A stretch of 64,000 nucleotides of DNA, from contig JASAOO010003525.1 of NCBI GenBank assembly GCA_030849075.1, positions 29,374-93,373 on the forward strand. The letters run 5' to 3'. The DNA comes from Zelonia costaricensis (lineage: Eukaryota; Euglenozoa; Kinetoplastea; Trypanosomatida; Trypanosomatidae). The notes under the pieces were generated by a model. The model made no database searches. It was not told where the DNA came from and saw only the letters and a program-made list of their open reading frames with translations. This document shows positions 30,046 to 41,000 of this stretch, piece by piece (the stretch's first letter is position 1; each line of letters starts with the position of its first letter). Both the position numbers and the translations under genes were made by a program.

Positions 30046-30190
30046 GGGGAACCATCAGCGTGGCGGCGCAACTGCACGCATCACGGCTCACTACAGCACA
30101 ATTAGCTGATCAAGAAGTATGACTGCAGCCGCGGTACCAGTGGGCATCGCTGCAGTCGAAGCTGAATCAAGCACAGGCGCAGCTACGAGA
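30046..30190 (+). other. Coding-like relic and inverted repeat of unknown origin
   Basis: Unlike its surroundings this patch has no dinucleotide or pyrimidine bias. One frame reads as a plausible protein segment (VAAQLHASRLTTAQLADQEV, then a stop at 30120-30122, then WASLQSKLNQAQAQLRDGN). It includes a perfect 9-bp inverted repeat, GACTGCAGC at 30121-30129 and GCTGCAGTC at 30149-30157. It could be a decayed gene fragment or retroposon relic; no family was recognised. Confidence 0.25.
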
Positions 30191-30889
30191 TGGCAACCGC
30201 TCTGGCTTTACTTGCACCCCCCCCTCCGCCTTTCTCCGCCTTCGCTGTGCCTCCTGCGCCATCAGCGTGGGTTGTGAGCCCCCGCCTTCCCCCTCCCCCC
30301 CCTCTGCCCACACCGCTGCCAATCTCGCCTGTCCCTGCCTCTCCGCACCCTCCTCCATGCAACACACAAACACACACACGCGCACGCACACACTAATCCG
30401 CAGCGCAGAAGCACCCCACCCCTCCCCTCCCCATCTTATCCCTCCCTAACCCCCTCTGCCCTTTGCTCCCTCGCGCCTCCCGACGACGCCGATCCCCACA
30501 ACGGCGAAGACGACCGCGGCGCGACGGTCTGACACACACACAAGCTTTCTTTTGTTTATTTTTGTGGTGTCTCTCTTGTGTTCGCTTGGGAGCGCCGTCG
30601 CACGTCGCGCCTATCGATCCTATAATCACGCGTTGACATCGACCTTGCTCTGACCAACACGGCGGCCTTCACCCTCGCCAGACACACACACACACACATC
30701 TGCACCCTCTCCCACGAAGCCCCGGCAGGCTGCGTCAAGGCGCATCGCCACGTGCACTTGACAAGTGCCCACTCGCCGGTTCAATCGACGTCAACAGTCC
30801 ACGTCACAGGGACCGCGACACACGCACAGAGGGAGAGACAGCCCGCCGTTGAGACTTCTTCTGTTTTTTTCTGCGTGTGTATGTGTATG

Positions 30890-30936
30890 TGCGCTGCCTT
30901 CCCATCTACCTTTGTCGCTTCTCCTGTGTAACACAG
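30890..30936 (+). promoter_or_regulatory. Predicted spliced-leader acceptor for the second AAAP transporter
   Basis: A T/C-rich run is followed by GTAACACAG, AG at 30935-30936. No ATG occurs between it and 31085. An AG at 31081-31082, after the long C-rich tract, would leave only 2 nt of leader and is less likely. Confidence 0.4.
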
Positions 30937-31084
30937 TATCGACTTTCCACTCGACTGACGCGTGGCACTGTCCCACATCCCCCCCCCTCCTCTCGCCACC
31001 TGCGATTCCCACATCCGCTCGACCCCCCCCCCCCAACCTCTCCCCCCCTTTCGCCGCCACATCATTCACCAACGCTCACGAGAG

Positions 31085-33400
31085 ATGCACAACAGCACGA
31101 ACGGGGCTGGCAACGGCCAGCAGCGTGGCAGCGCCAACCCGCCACCGCCCTACTCCTTCGCCCCGGCCTACGAGACCACCCCGCCGTCGCCGCCGCAGAC
31201 CGCCGAGGCCATGCCGCCCACCCTGTACTTCGAGTCGAACTTCAGCCCCGCCTCCCCCACGGCCACGAACGGGCTCGCCGCGGCCACGGTGGAGCTGCAG
31301 CCGGCGACGCAGACCAACAACAACCGCAATCCGCTGCCTCCGCAACCGCCACAGCAGCAGCTGTACTCCTTCCTGCCCGCCACTGCAGCGTCCACGTCGC
31401 CCGTCCGGGACGGGCGGAGCTCGATGCCGGCGATGGTGGACTCCGACAGCAGCGGCACGGCGGGGGCGAGTGCGGCGAAGCGGTACTTCCACACCTCCCC
31501 GCTGCGGGAGACGGAGCGCGACAAGATGGCCAAGGGCTTCGACCGCAGCCTGCCATCGCCGGCGTACTTCGGTGGGCTCGAGGAGGCCCACGACGACGCG
31601 ACGGTCCCCAAGCCCCCCACGGCCCCGGCCCCCACACAGGCGCAGCCGGCACAACAATACGGGGCAGCGGGTGAGGGCAACGGCGAGTACCGCGCAGGTG
31701 ACGCGCTCATGGTGGCGCCACCGCGCCGGGCGGGTGACAGCGGCAACGACATCGACGACGACCTGTCGGACCGGCGGTACATCCCGCCGGTGCAGCTCTC
31801 CCCGGAGGAGGAGCAAGCGGCGCGGCTGCAGGCATACAACGAGATGACTGGCGGCGGCGCCGCCGCTGCTGCTGCTGCTACCACCAGCACTGCCGCACCA
31901 GACGCGGACGGCGCGGCGGCGGGCGGTGGCGACGTCGAGGCCACATCGAAGCGCGGCTTCGTGGCAGACACGCTGCACACGATTCTGCCGGACTTCATCA
32001 CGAACTTCTTCTCGCGCTCAGCAGATAAGGTGGCGCAGACGTCGTCCAACGTGGTGCCGGACAGCGTCAAGAGCGCGGCGAGCACGGCGAGCCGCACGAT
32101 CGGGGCGGGGGCGCAGCACATCGGGGATGCCATCGACAGGCTGCCTGGCCTGATGGTGAGCGCGATTCCCTCGGCGGTCATGTCCGACGATGTGAAGCAG
32201 CTGCTCTTCACCGACTTTAGCAACACCTTCCGCAGCTTCTTCCACACGAACATCCTGTCCATGCCCTTCGTGTTCCGCCAGGCCGGCCTCGTCGGCGGCA
32301 TCGTGCTGCTCTCTTTCGTTGCCGTGACGTCCGAGTACGCGACGGAGGCGTACTTCGGCGCGAAGAACCAGATGAAGAACGCGCACAAAGTGGTGCTGTA
32401 CGGTGATGTGCCGCGCATGGTGTGGGGTGACTGGTACCCCACCATCAACCTCTTCTATGGCATCACGCACCTCATCGGCTTCATCGCCTTCTCCTCCTCC
32501 AACGCGGTCGTGCTGCTGGGTGCGATGGGGATGACGGGCGGCGGGGCCCGCGCGCTGGGGCTCATCATCCCTTCGTTGATTGCCCTGCCGCTGGTGCTCA
32601 TGAAGAACGCGCACAGCCAGCAGCCGCTCGCCATCATGTCGAACACGCTCGTGCTGACCTCCGTCATCATCATGTGCATCGACTTCCCCTACTCCCCGCA
32701 GCCTCCGATCAAGCTGTGGGCCAGCACCTTCACGGAGTTCTTCGTCGCACTCGGCATCACGGTGTACGCGTTCACCGGCATCGGGTCCACCATCCCGGTG
32801 GAGCGCGTCATGACACCGCAGCGCTACCGCAAGCTGCTGCGTGTGTCGGTGGCGATCTCGTGGGGACTGCTCATGGCCTTCGGGCTCAGCGGCTTCCTGT
32901 CGTACGGCAACCACACCTGCTCCGTGATGACCGTCTCCCTGCAGTCCGGGCCGCTGCGCACGACGGCCAGCGCGCTGCTCTTCTTCGCCTCGCTCATGAT
33001 CATCCCCCAGCAGACCTTTCCCCTGTGCGAGCTGTCGGACCGCCGCGTGCTGGGCATCATGCGCCTGACGCACTACTGGGACCTCCGACCGAACCTGCTG
33101 CGTATCTCGTACCTCATCCTCAGCGCCTTCGCCGCCTTCATCGTCCCGTACTACGGTCTCGTGCTCTCGATCAGCGGCTCGCTCGGGTGCGGCATCGTTG
33201 GCCTCGTCGTGCCGGCCGCACTCGACTACGTGCGCCGCGAGCGCTGGGCCCTCCGTCACGGGCGGACGCTGCGTTTCTGGGAGTATCTGATCGTCTTCGG
33301 GCTCGGTTTCTACGGGTGCGTGGTGGTGGTGATCGGGGTCGTGTCCGGCAGCTACAGCCTATGGAAGGCAATCCAGACCAGCTCGTCCGACACGTGCTGA
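31085..33400 (+). CDS. AAAP-family amino acid transporter with long N-terminal extension (paralogue 2)
   Basis: A 771-residue paralogue of the preceding gene. The 11-span AAAP core begins near residue 368 and keeps the same landmarks: PFVFRQAGLVGG, GDVPRMVWGDWYPT, IPVERVMTPQRYRKLLRV, SYGNHTCSV and PAALDYVRRERWALRHG. The first 235 residues are Pro/Ala/Ser/Asn-rich and disordered, unrelated in detail to those of the neighbour. The cytosolic module just before the core is shared: LSPEEEQAARLQAYNEM (about 238-254) and DTLHTILPDFITNFF (about 296-310). The two genes look like an old tandem duplication with strong divergence. The substrate is unknown. The start is the first ATG after the predicted acceptor; the upstream open frame lies in the polypyrimidine tract. 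Confidence 0.85.
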   Translation: MHNSTNGAGNGQQRGSANPPPPYSFAPAYETTPPSPPQTAEAMPPTLYFESNFSPASPTATNGLAAATVELQPATQTNNNRNPLPPQPPQQQLYSFLPATAASTSPVRDGRSSMPAMVDSDSSGTAGASAAKRYFHTSPLRETERDKMAKGFDRSLPSPAYFGGLEEAHDDATVPKPPTAPAPTQAQPAQQYGAAGEGNGEYRAGDALMVAPPRRAGDSGNDIDDDLSDRRYIPPVQLSPEEEQAARLQAYNEMTGGGAAAAAAATTSTAAPDADGAAAGGGDVEATSKRGFVADTLHTILPDFITNFFSRSADKVAQTSSNVVPDSVKSAASTASRTIGAGAQHIGDAIDRLPGLMVSAIPSAVMSDDVKQLLFTDFSNTFRSFFHTNILSMPFVFRQAGLVGGIVLLSFVAVTSEYATEAYFGAKNQMKNAHKVVLYGDVPRMVWGDWYPTINLFYGITHLIGFIAFSSSNAVVLLGAMGMTGGGARALGLIIPSLIALPLVLMKNAHSQQPLAIMSNTLVLTSVIIMCIDFPYSPQPPIKLWASTFTEFFVALGITVYAFTGIGSTIPVERVMTPQRYRKLLRVSVAISWGLLMAFGLSGFLSYGNHTCSVMTVSLQSGPLRTTASALLFFASLMIIPQQTFPLCELSDRRVLGIMRLTHYWDLRPNLLRISYLILSAFAAFIVPYYGLVLSISGSLGCGIVGLVVPAALDYVRRERWALRHGRTLRFWEYLIVFGLGFYGCVVVVIGVVSGSYSLWKAIQTSSSDTC

Positions 33401-35832
33401 TGGGACGATGGCGGTGGTGGTGATGGCCACGAGCGATCCAGGGTCGCTTCCCTGTCGCGTGATGATGACCCTGCCAAGGGCCGAGCACGTCCCTGCCCTC
33501 GTCAGTGCCCGCACGCGCGCACGCACAGACGCACTCATGTGCATCGCCACGCACGCGCCCATATGGGGGTGCACGCCGGCACATCTCAGTAGAGCGACGG
33601 TAATCTCGCGGACATCATGTCCTCCCGTCGCACCGGCGCCCACGCGGGACTCGCACGATCGCCCAGACCCGCACACACGCGCAGACAAGAGAAAGTGCTA
33701 TCGCACGTGCTCTGCCTGTTTCTGCAGGTCACTCTGTGCAGGTGCGATGGCAGTAGTGTTGGTGGCGATGCCGGCGGTGTACGGCTGCGACGCGTCCCAG
33801 CCGCACCCTCGTTGCGTTCTCGTGTTGTCTTGCTCTCTTCATGTGTTCTTCGCTTTTCTCCTTGTGCTCGTCTGCTTTGCGCTCCATATGCTTTGCGTGC
33901 TCCCGGATGGCCCCTGTGTGCGAGTGTGTGTTGCTGGGTGGGTCTGGGTGTGTGTCTACCGGGGCGTGGTGCAGGAGGCAGCGGCTCGCGTGTTATCGCT
34001 GTGTTGTCGCGGCGCTCTGTCGTGAGCCGCTCAAGTGAACCGCCTTTCCAAGGCGCGGTCGGCGGGTGCCCATCGGGTCGTCAACAACAGACCTTGTGCT
34101 TTGTTTGTGCTGCGTGTGTGTGTCGACATGTGCGTATGCGTTTATATATGTGTGTGTGGGTGGTCGATGCGTGCGGTGGTTGTCGTGGAGAGGTGCGGCT
34201 GCAGCTCGGTTGTGCATAAGTCTTCGTCCGTCCTCACCAGGTGCCCCCGTCCACCACCGCTGGCGCCATCCGCTCTCCACCATTCATCGCGGCCGTCCGT
34301 CCGTGCGCCTCCCGTGCCCCAACGCACTCGCCACGGCGCGCGTGTGGTCGCTGTCATCGCCTGTGTTGCGCCTCCTTCGCAGTGTTGTCTGAACAGCCGC
34401 TCGCATGCACGTGGAAGTGACATGAAACGAAGAAGGGCGTCGGCGGTGGACGGCCTCTGCTGTGTCCACTTGCATCATCGCTCCTGCGCGAAGGGCGGAG
34501 GGGCCCGAGCACGAATCCGCGTGCGAGCTTCTCCGGTGTGGTGAGCAGTGACTTCCGTGGCCTCTCCATTCTTGCCGTCGGTGCACGCGCACACACACAA
34601 AAACAAGCACAGACCGTCGCACACACGCGCGCCCTCGCAGGCCAGGCTGCCCTGCGACAGCCCTGGCCCGGGGATCGATCCGTTGATCCCTTGTGGCCAC
34701 TGTCCCACGAGCTCTCGCGTTGCGCCGCAAAACATCCTCGGCTCCCTATCCCCACCCCTCCACCTCGTCCTCCTTTCACGTCTTCGTCAATGCGCCTGCC
34801 GGCGTGCTGTGGTGTGTCCAACCGCACTCCCCACACACACACGCTTGCAAATGCCGCTCTACGCCCACCTCCACCGCACAGTGCGAATAGCCTCATTCAC
34901 CACACACCATTACACGGCACGACAGCCACCCACACCCCACACCCCATCGACTACCTGTCAGCACGACGCCCTCACCATCCCACACACACACACGCGACCC
35001 AGCACTTCACGGTCCGCTCCACAGAGCCGCCCACTTCCCCCGTCACCCTCCCCTTTCGCTCTAGGCCTCCCCCCCCCTCATCCACCCACCTCTGCACGCA
35101 AGTCGTTGCGACAGCAGCCTGGACGACGCTTGCGAGGGTGTAGCCGAGTGTCTGTGTCTGTGTGTGTCTGTGTGTGTCTCAGCCAGGATACAGAACCGCG
35201 CTTAAAGAGGGGGCCGCACCCACCTGCGGCTCATCCTCACCGGCGTCGGTCGCCACCACCAGACAGCACGCGTCTGCCTTGGCAGGGAGCGCTCTTCTTC
35301 CCTAGACTCCCGCAGCTGCACATCAGCCAGCGGACGGCGCCACCACCGCCACACATTTCCACCACCACGCGTGCGTCCACAACGTGGGCGCATCTGTACT
35401 GCGGCCGCTGACAACAATTAAGACACGTGCGTGTCGACAGACGCAGCCTCGCGCGCCGTGCGTTCACGTGGCCGTGTGTTGATGCGTGTTGCGCTTCCCT
35501 CCATCTGTGTACTCCACCCTCCTCCCTGAGTGTATCGACCATCCCTCCCTCCCCCCTTCCTTCCACTTCTCTGTCGTTGCGTGCCACCACCACCACTCAC
35601 GTCGGTCGATCACCGCTCACGACATCCTCCTCTCCTCCTCTCTCCATCCCCCGCCTCCCTTCGATCTGTCTGTCTCTCCCTCGCTCTTTAATTGAATCGC
35701 CCTTGACGTCTGGTGTGCGCACGTCGAGGTCGCTTGCCTCCCAGCACTCCCGCTCGTCCTCTATTCGCCGCCCCTCCCTTTCTTGTTCCTCTCTTGCTTT
35801 CCCTCTCCCAACCTGTTGTCCGTCCGTGCGCG

Positions 35833-35896
35833 TCTGTGTGTGACTGTCTGTGTGTGACTGTCTGTGTCTGTGTCTGTGTCTGTGTCTGTGTCTGTG
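35833..35896. repeat. Nested tandem repeat: two 14-mers then six TCTGTG hexamers
   Basis: TCTGTGTGTGACTG occurs twice in tandem (35833-35846, 35847-35860) and runs directly into six perfect copies of TCTGTG (35861-35896). Confidence 0.85.
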
Positions 35897-36269
35897 TCCT
35901 TCACTTCCCCCCCCCCACCCCTCGACTCGTTTCACCGCGTTTTTCTTCTCTTTCTCCGTCGCTGATCGTCACGGGTGCGGCCCCACTCCTCGCCCACCCC
36001 GGCACTACACTCCCTGCCCCACCACCCCCGTGGCCAAACGTGGGTCTTTCCATGTCTTGTTGACCTCTCACGCTCTCTTCCCTCCCCACCCCTCCCTCTC
36101 CCCCCCTCCTGTCGCAGCTCCTCCGCGTTGGCGTCGCCCGCCTTCTCAGCCCTGCCTCACCGCCTTCTCTTCCCCGTATCATCTGCGGCATTCCCTTCCT
36201 CCCTTCACCCTCGCTCTCCTCCACCGCTTCCCTTTCTTCGCTGTGCTCTTTGTGTTTGTTGTCCTCTCG

Positions 36270-36605
36270 ACCTCCACCGGTCTCACGACGTTGGCGCGTA
36301 GCAGCGAATTCGAAAGCACGCCACAGTCCCTCATACCCTCCCTCCCCCCTTCCTCCTCCGCCCACCTCTTGCGCTCCCAACTCGTGTGAACTTCCGCCCC
36401 CCCCCCACCCTCCCTCCCACAACCACCCCTTCAGGTCCCTCCTCTCCTTCTAGCAGACTTGCTCCCACGAAGTGCGTTCGCGCCCGCGTGTGTGTGTGTG
36501 TGTGTGATACCTGCGTGTGAATTACGGTCCTCATCGCGCGCGCCGTCCTCGGCTCTTTTCTCTTCTCCAGTTGCCGTGTCACTGTCTTGTCCCGTTTGCC
36601 TTCGT
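36270..36605. repeat. Duplicated 336-bp block, copy 1 (probable contig-end overlap)
   Basis: This block recurs almost exactly at 36607-36946, directly after the N at 36606. The copies differ at three single bases (CAGGTCC/CAGGCCC, TCTAGCAG/TCTCGCAG, GTCCTCGG/GTCCTTGG) and by two GT units in an internal (GT)n. It is intergenic, pyrimidine-rich, and ends at the N. Confidence 0.85.
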
Positions 36606-36606
36606 N
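36606..36606. other. Single N, probable scaffold join
   Basis: The N lies exactly between the two copies of the duplicated block, which is what results when two contigs with overlapping ends are placed side by side without being merged. Confidence 0.8.
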
Positions 36607-36946
36607 ACCTCCACCGGTCTCACGACGTTGGCGCGTAGCAGCGAATTCGAAAGCACGCCACAGTCCCTCATACCCTCCCTCCCCCCTTCCTCCTCCGCCC
36701 ACCTCTTGCGCTCCCAACTCGTGTGAACTTCCGCCCCCCCCCCACCCTCCCTCCCACAACCACCCCTTCAGGCCCCTCCTCTCCTTCTCGCAGACTTGCT
36801 CCCACGAAGTGCGTTCGCGCCCGCGTGTGTGTGTGTGTGTGTGTGTGATACCTGCGTGTGAATTACGGTCCTCATCGCGCGCGCCGTCCTTGGCTCTTTT
36901 CTCTTCTCCAGTTGCCGTGTCACTGTCTTGTCCCGTTTGCCTTCGT
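36607..36946. repeat. Duplicated block, copy 2 (340 bp)
   Basis: Second copy of the block at 36270-36605, four bases longer because its (GT)n has two more units. Sequence after 36946 (TCTTCACTCG) is unique and differs from the N that ends copy 1. Confidence 0.85.
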
Positions 36947-37898
36947 CTTCACTCGTCCCCCCTTTCCCCTCCCCTGCCCCTCGTTGACTCCTCGTGTCCG
37001 TCTAACCGCAAGTGTGTGCGTGTGTGTTTGTGTGTGTGTGTGCACCCTTCCCTCCCTCTCTCCCGTCATCACAACTCCTGCTTTCCCTATTTACGCCGCC
37101 CCTCGCTCCCAGTGTCGACGTGCTGACTTCTTGTTTGCTTGTTTCACCCCCACCACCCGCTGTCACGTACGCGACGTGTTTGCCGGTGCGAGTGCATCTG
37201 CTGCTGCGCTCGACGTCAACACACACACACACACGCATACACCCTCCCTACCCTCCTCTTCCTCCTCCGCCGGTAAATCCGCTTCCGCTTCTCTTCGCTT
37301 TGTCTTTGTTTGCCTCCTCTTGTCGCGGTGACGAGTGGACGCTCTTCATCGCGCGGTGACTGCCGCTCCTCTTCCCCTCTTCCCTCCCTCCCCCCTCTTC
37401 GTCTTCTACGCAGACGTCTGAAGGTGTGCGGCACTGCAGGGTACATCCCGCTCCGTCCATCAAGACACCGTTCTCTCTCTCCTTCTTTCCCTTGCTTGTG
37501 TCGCCCAGAGCTAAGAGCAAGGCAGTAAGCGCCTCCTCCCCGTCCGTCCCTTCACGCCATCTCGCCACGCGCTTGTGAGAGACGTCGCGGTCGTCAAGGG
37601 GCGACTTCGACTTGTTTCAACGCACACGCCTCGCCCTCTGTGGTGGAGTCGTGCACCGCCGCTCTTCACCTGTCCGGCTTGTGCGTACGTGTGTGTGTAC
37701 GTGTACGTGTGTGTGTGTGTACGTGTACGTGTGTGTGTAAGTGCGCGTCAACGCACTCTTTCTTGTCCCTGATTGGGCTTGTTTCTGCTTTAGAAGCCTT
37801 TTTTTCTTTTGTGATTGACGGCTTGACTTGCTGCGTTAGCTGTTGTTGTTGTGTTTGTGTGTTTGTGTCTCCGTCGATTCGCGGTGCGCTGCTCACAG

Positions 37899-37943
37899 TC
37901 TCTCTCTCTCTCTCTCTCTTCACTACTATTGCTGCCTTTCCAG
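37899..37943 (+). promoter_or_regulatory. Predicted spliced-leader acceptor for the IP6K gene
   Basis: A (TC)n run at about 37899-37920 is followed by CTTTCCAG, AG at 37942-37943, the clearest acceptor in the window. The ATG at 38050 is the first downstream, giving a leader of about 106 nt. Confidence 0.65.
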
Positions 37944-38049
37944 CTCGACGGAGCGCGTGTCTCCCGCCGCCTTGTCACACTCGCTTGCACTATACACGCC
38001 TGCAAGCTCCCAGACACACGCCCCGTGTCCTGTCCGCCGTGCCCACGGC

Positions 38050-41000
38050 ATGAAGAACTCGCTCTCCCGCACCACCTTCGAGGCGGTTATCGAGCACTCC
38101 ACCAGCGAAGCGCAGCAGCAGCAGCAGCATCGCATCCACAGCTCGAGCACCAACTCGAGCGTGAACCGCCAGCGAAGCACCACGAAGAGCCCCGTGTTGC
38201 AGCACCGCACGCACCACGTCCACCCCGCCCGGCCTGCCTCGTCTTTCATGACCGAGACCGTCACCGTCCCCTCCGCGGACGCCGCCAAACCGCTAGAGAC
38301 GCAGTCGTCTGACGTAACCCGTACCGACACCCTCACCGACGGCGAGGTGCTCGACCGCCGCAACAGCAGCGACGAGCTGGACGGGTACCGCAGCTCGTGC
38401 GAAGAGTCCCTGCGAACGGGTCGGGAAGACAGCAGCAGCTGCAGCAGCGGACGGCACAGCGAGGGCCCCGCCACCGCCGAGTCCCCCACCACAGGCACCG
38501 CCACCGCCACGCACGAGGCCCACGCGTACCCGCACCGCCACCGCGCACAGCGCTACCGCGGCCGCGGCTCCCCGGTGCAGAGCGCGGCGCGGGACGAGGA
38601 GCGCCAGCGACTGGTGGCTATGAGCCTTGACCCCGAGGTCGCTCAGGCCGCAGCAGCAGCAGCTCTCACAGAAAGCAGTGGTGCCACAGAGCCGCAGCCC
38701 CGCCCGTCCCGGCCCGCATCCACCACGGTGACGACCACCAGGACCACCGCGGCCTCTCCGAGCCCGCAGTCGAGCCCTGTCGCGGCACCCGGTGCTGCGC
38801 GAGAGGGCGGGCTACGCGGTGTTCGCACACCATCGCCGACACCGATCACCGCGTCGACAAGCACGAAGACGTCTCTCGCGATGATCAGCGTCGCCCTCAA
38901 CGTGGAGAGCCGCAGCGCCGAGGCGGTGCGGCGGGCAAGCGCCGGCAACAGCCCGCGCTCCGGCCCCCGTCCGTCCACAATCGAGCCCGGTAGCGGCAAC
39001 ACCAGCATGGCGATGCTGCTGCGCGTGCCCGTGCCGGTGGTGACTGCAGCGCCGGATGCAGCGGCGCCGAGGGAAGACGGCGGCGCCGACCCCGCCGCGG
39101 GCCTGCGCTCCTCCACGGCATCCCGGATGTCCCGCTCCTCCAGCAACGACAGCGGCGCGGTGGAGGCGTCGATGGAGAGCGGCCAGTGCGCCACCGCCAC
39201 ACCGCACGACCGCCCCCCGTCCTGCACATCGCCTCACTCCGTCGCCTCGGGCCCGGCTACGGCGGTCGTGTCCCCGACGCGGCACCTCTCCTCCCCGGAG
39301 TCCCACCGCCACTCCACGCCCATCAGCGCCAACGTCCACCGCCCGGGCTCACCGTCGCCGCGCCCGCGCACCACGTCGGCTGCAAAGCCCACCGCACCAC
39401 TACTGCTGCAGGCGTCGGTGCCCGTCAAGGCCGCCTCCATCGATCTCTCCCTTGGCAGACCCACTGCAGCCGCTGGAGCCCCGGTAGAGGCGCCCATGGC
39501 CAACAGCGCCGTCGCCCTCCTTCCCATCGCGGAGACCGCCGCGCCAACCTCCTCCTCCACCCCCCTGCAAGCCTCCGCCGGTGGCCTCGTCTCGCCCCCG
39601 CCCGAGTCCACCGCGCACGAGCTCCTCACTTCACGGGTAGCAGCCACCGCGGGCGAGCACGTGACGCACGTCGCGGACGTGACGACGCGAACCTCGACCA
39701 ACACGCGCGTGCCCGTGCACGACGCCAGCCACGTGGGCTCGCCGTCCTCGCCGCCGCCTTCGCAGCAGCAGCAGCAGCGGGGCGGGCTTGTCGGCTCGCC
39801 CGCCGCCGTCGACATATCGAGCTCCTCCTCGGTCGGCGGGCACCACCTCTCCGTGACGGAGGGGAACGCGTTCCTAAAGCAGTCCGGCTCGCGGCGCGAA
39901 GAGGCCTTCTACAACACCATCCAGCCGTACCAGGAGACGTTGGTGCGGGAGGCCGTGCGGCAGGCCCCGCACACCGTGGAGCACTGGCTGCACCAGCACG
40001 CCGGCACGCCCTGCGCGGGTGCCAGCGAAGCCGCCGCCATCGCAGCCGCAGCAGCAGCCGTCGCCACCGCGCGGTCGCCACTGGCGCCTGGGCGTTCCTC
40101 GTCGCCGTCCGACGTGTGCCGGCGCAGCAGCGGTGGCGGCTCGGACGATGTGGACGGCGTGGTTGCCGACCCCGACGACGTCGCGGCCCTGTGCGAGGCG
40201 CGCTGGGAGGCGTACCAGCAGTACGAAGCCGAGGACATGTCCAACCTCAACATCCTCGCCTCCGCCCACCTCGCCGAGGGCGCAGCGGACGGCAACGCCA
40301 CTCTTCTCTCCCCGCGGAAGCGCAACAGCGGCGCGGCGGCAGCGGATGGCTCGCCGGTCACCTCCCCGGTGTCGCCGACCTCGCCGGAGCATCAGGTGGA
40401 CAAGGACCTCGTCGAGCTGGCGGCGCGGCTGTGGTGGACAGTGCGCTTCCGCCACTTTTACCGCACATCGGCGGCGGCGTACGAGGTGCAGCGACAGGCA
40501 GCCGAAGCCGCCGGCCTCTCGCCGCCGTCCCCGTCCACCTGGTCGCTCGCCACCACCCCGGCACGCGAGGCCGGCGCCAACGGGGGGACTGCGGGCAGTG
40601 GGAGTGCGGTCACGCACTCCCGCTGCTCAACGCCCGCCTCGCAGAACCCAGCGCCGATGCCCTCCGCCACGCCCTCTTCGCCAGCGCAGCAGCACAACCA
40701 CCAACATCAGCCGCAGCAGCAGCTGCAGACGCACGTCTCTAACGACTCGGTCGTGGCCGCGCCGCCTCCCCTGCCCCCGTCGGTGTTCCACGCCTCTCTC
40801 GATCGCAGCACGGCCGCTGGCAGCAACGCCAACGGTGCGGCGACATCGATGGTGCTGCCCCCCAGCGTGAGTGGGACGGCCACGCCGTGCATGGTGGGCT
40901 CCTTTGGCGCCCCCTCGCTCGAGGGCATCGCCAGCGCCGCGAGCACGGCGGAGCGGCAGTACGCCGCGCAGAAGCACAGGGCCCTGCAGCTGCTCGCCGC

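Larger units (their letters stand above)
29596..31084. other. Intergenic spacer between the two AAAP genes
   Basis: No gene is supported. It has CA-rich patches, C/T-rich tracts and an unusual 140-bp patch of balanced composition at about 30046-30190 containing a 9-bp-stem inverted repeat. The candidate acceptor for the second gene is at 30935-30936, with a second C-rich tract between it and the start codon. Confidence 0.55.
33401..38049. other. Longest intergenic spacer (4.6 kb), second AAAP gene to IP6K gene
   Basis: No gene is supported on either strand. The stretch includes GT-rich 3' UTR-like sequence (33930-34170), CA-rich zones (34589-34625, 34976-34995), a nested 14-mer/hexamer repeat (35833-35896), the duplicated block around the N at 36606, a GT/ACGT repeat (37687-37738) and the (TC)n acceptor of the IP6K gene. 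True length is overstated by about 336 bp if the duplication is an assembly artefact. Confidence 0.55.

Noticed and set aside
34548..35411. 287-codon + strand frame in the 4.6-kb spacer
   Set aside because: His/Thr/Pro/Ser runs come from CA and CCA repeats; no conserved-looking segment or codon bias like the true genes.
36331..36759. Frames spanning the N and the duplicated block
   Set aside because: They cross a probable false join and consist of pyrimidine-tract translation.
37843..38049. In-frame N-terminal extension of the IP6K protein
   Set aside because: It includes the (TC)n tract and lies partly upstream of the best splice acceptor in the window.
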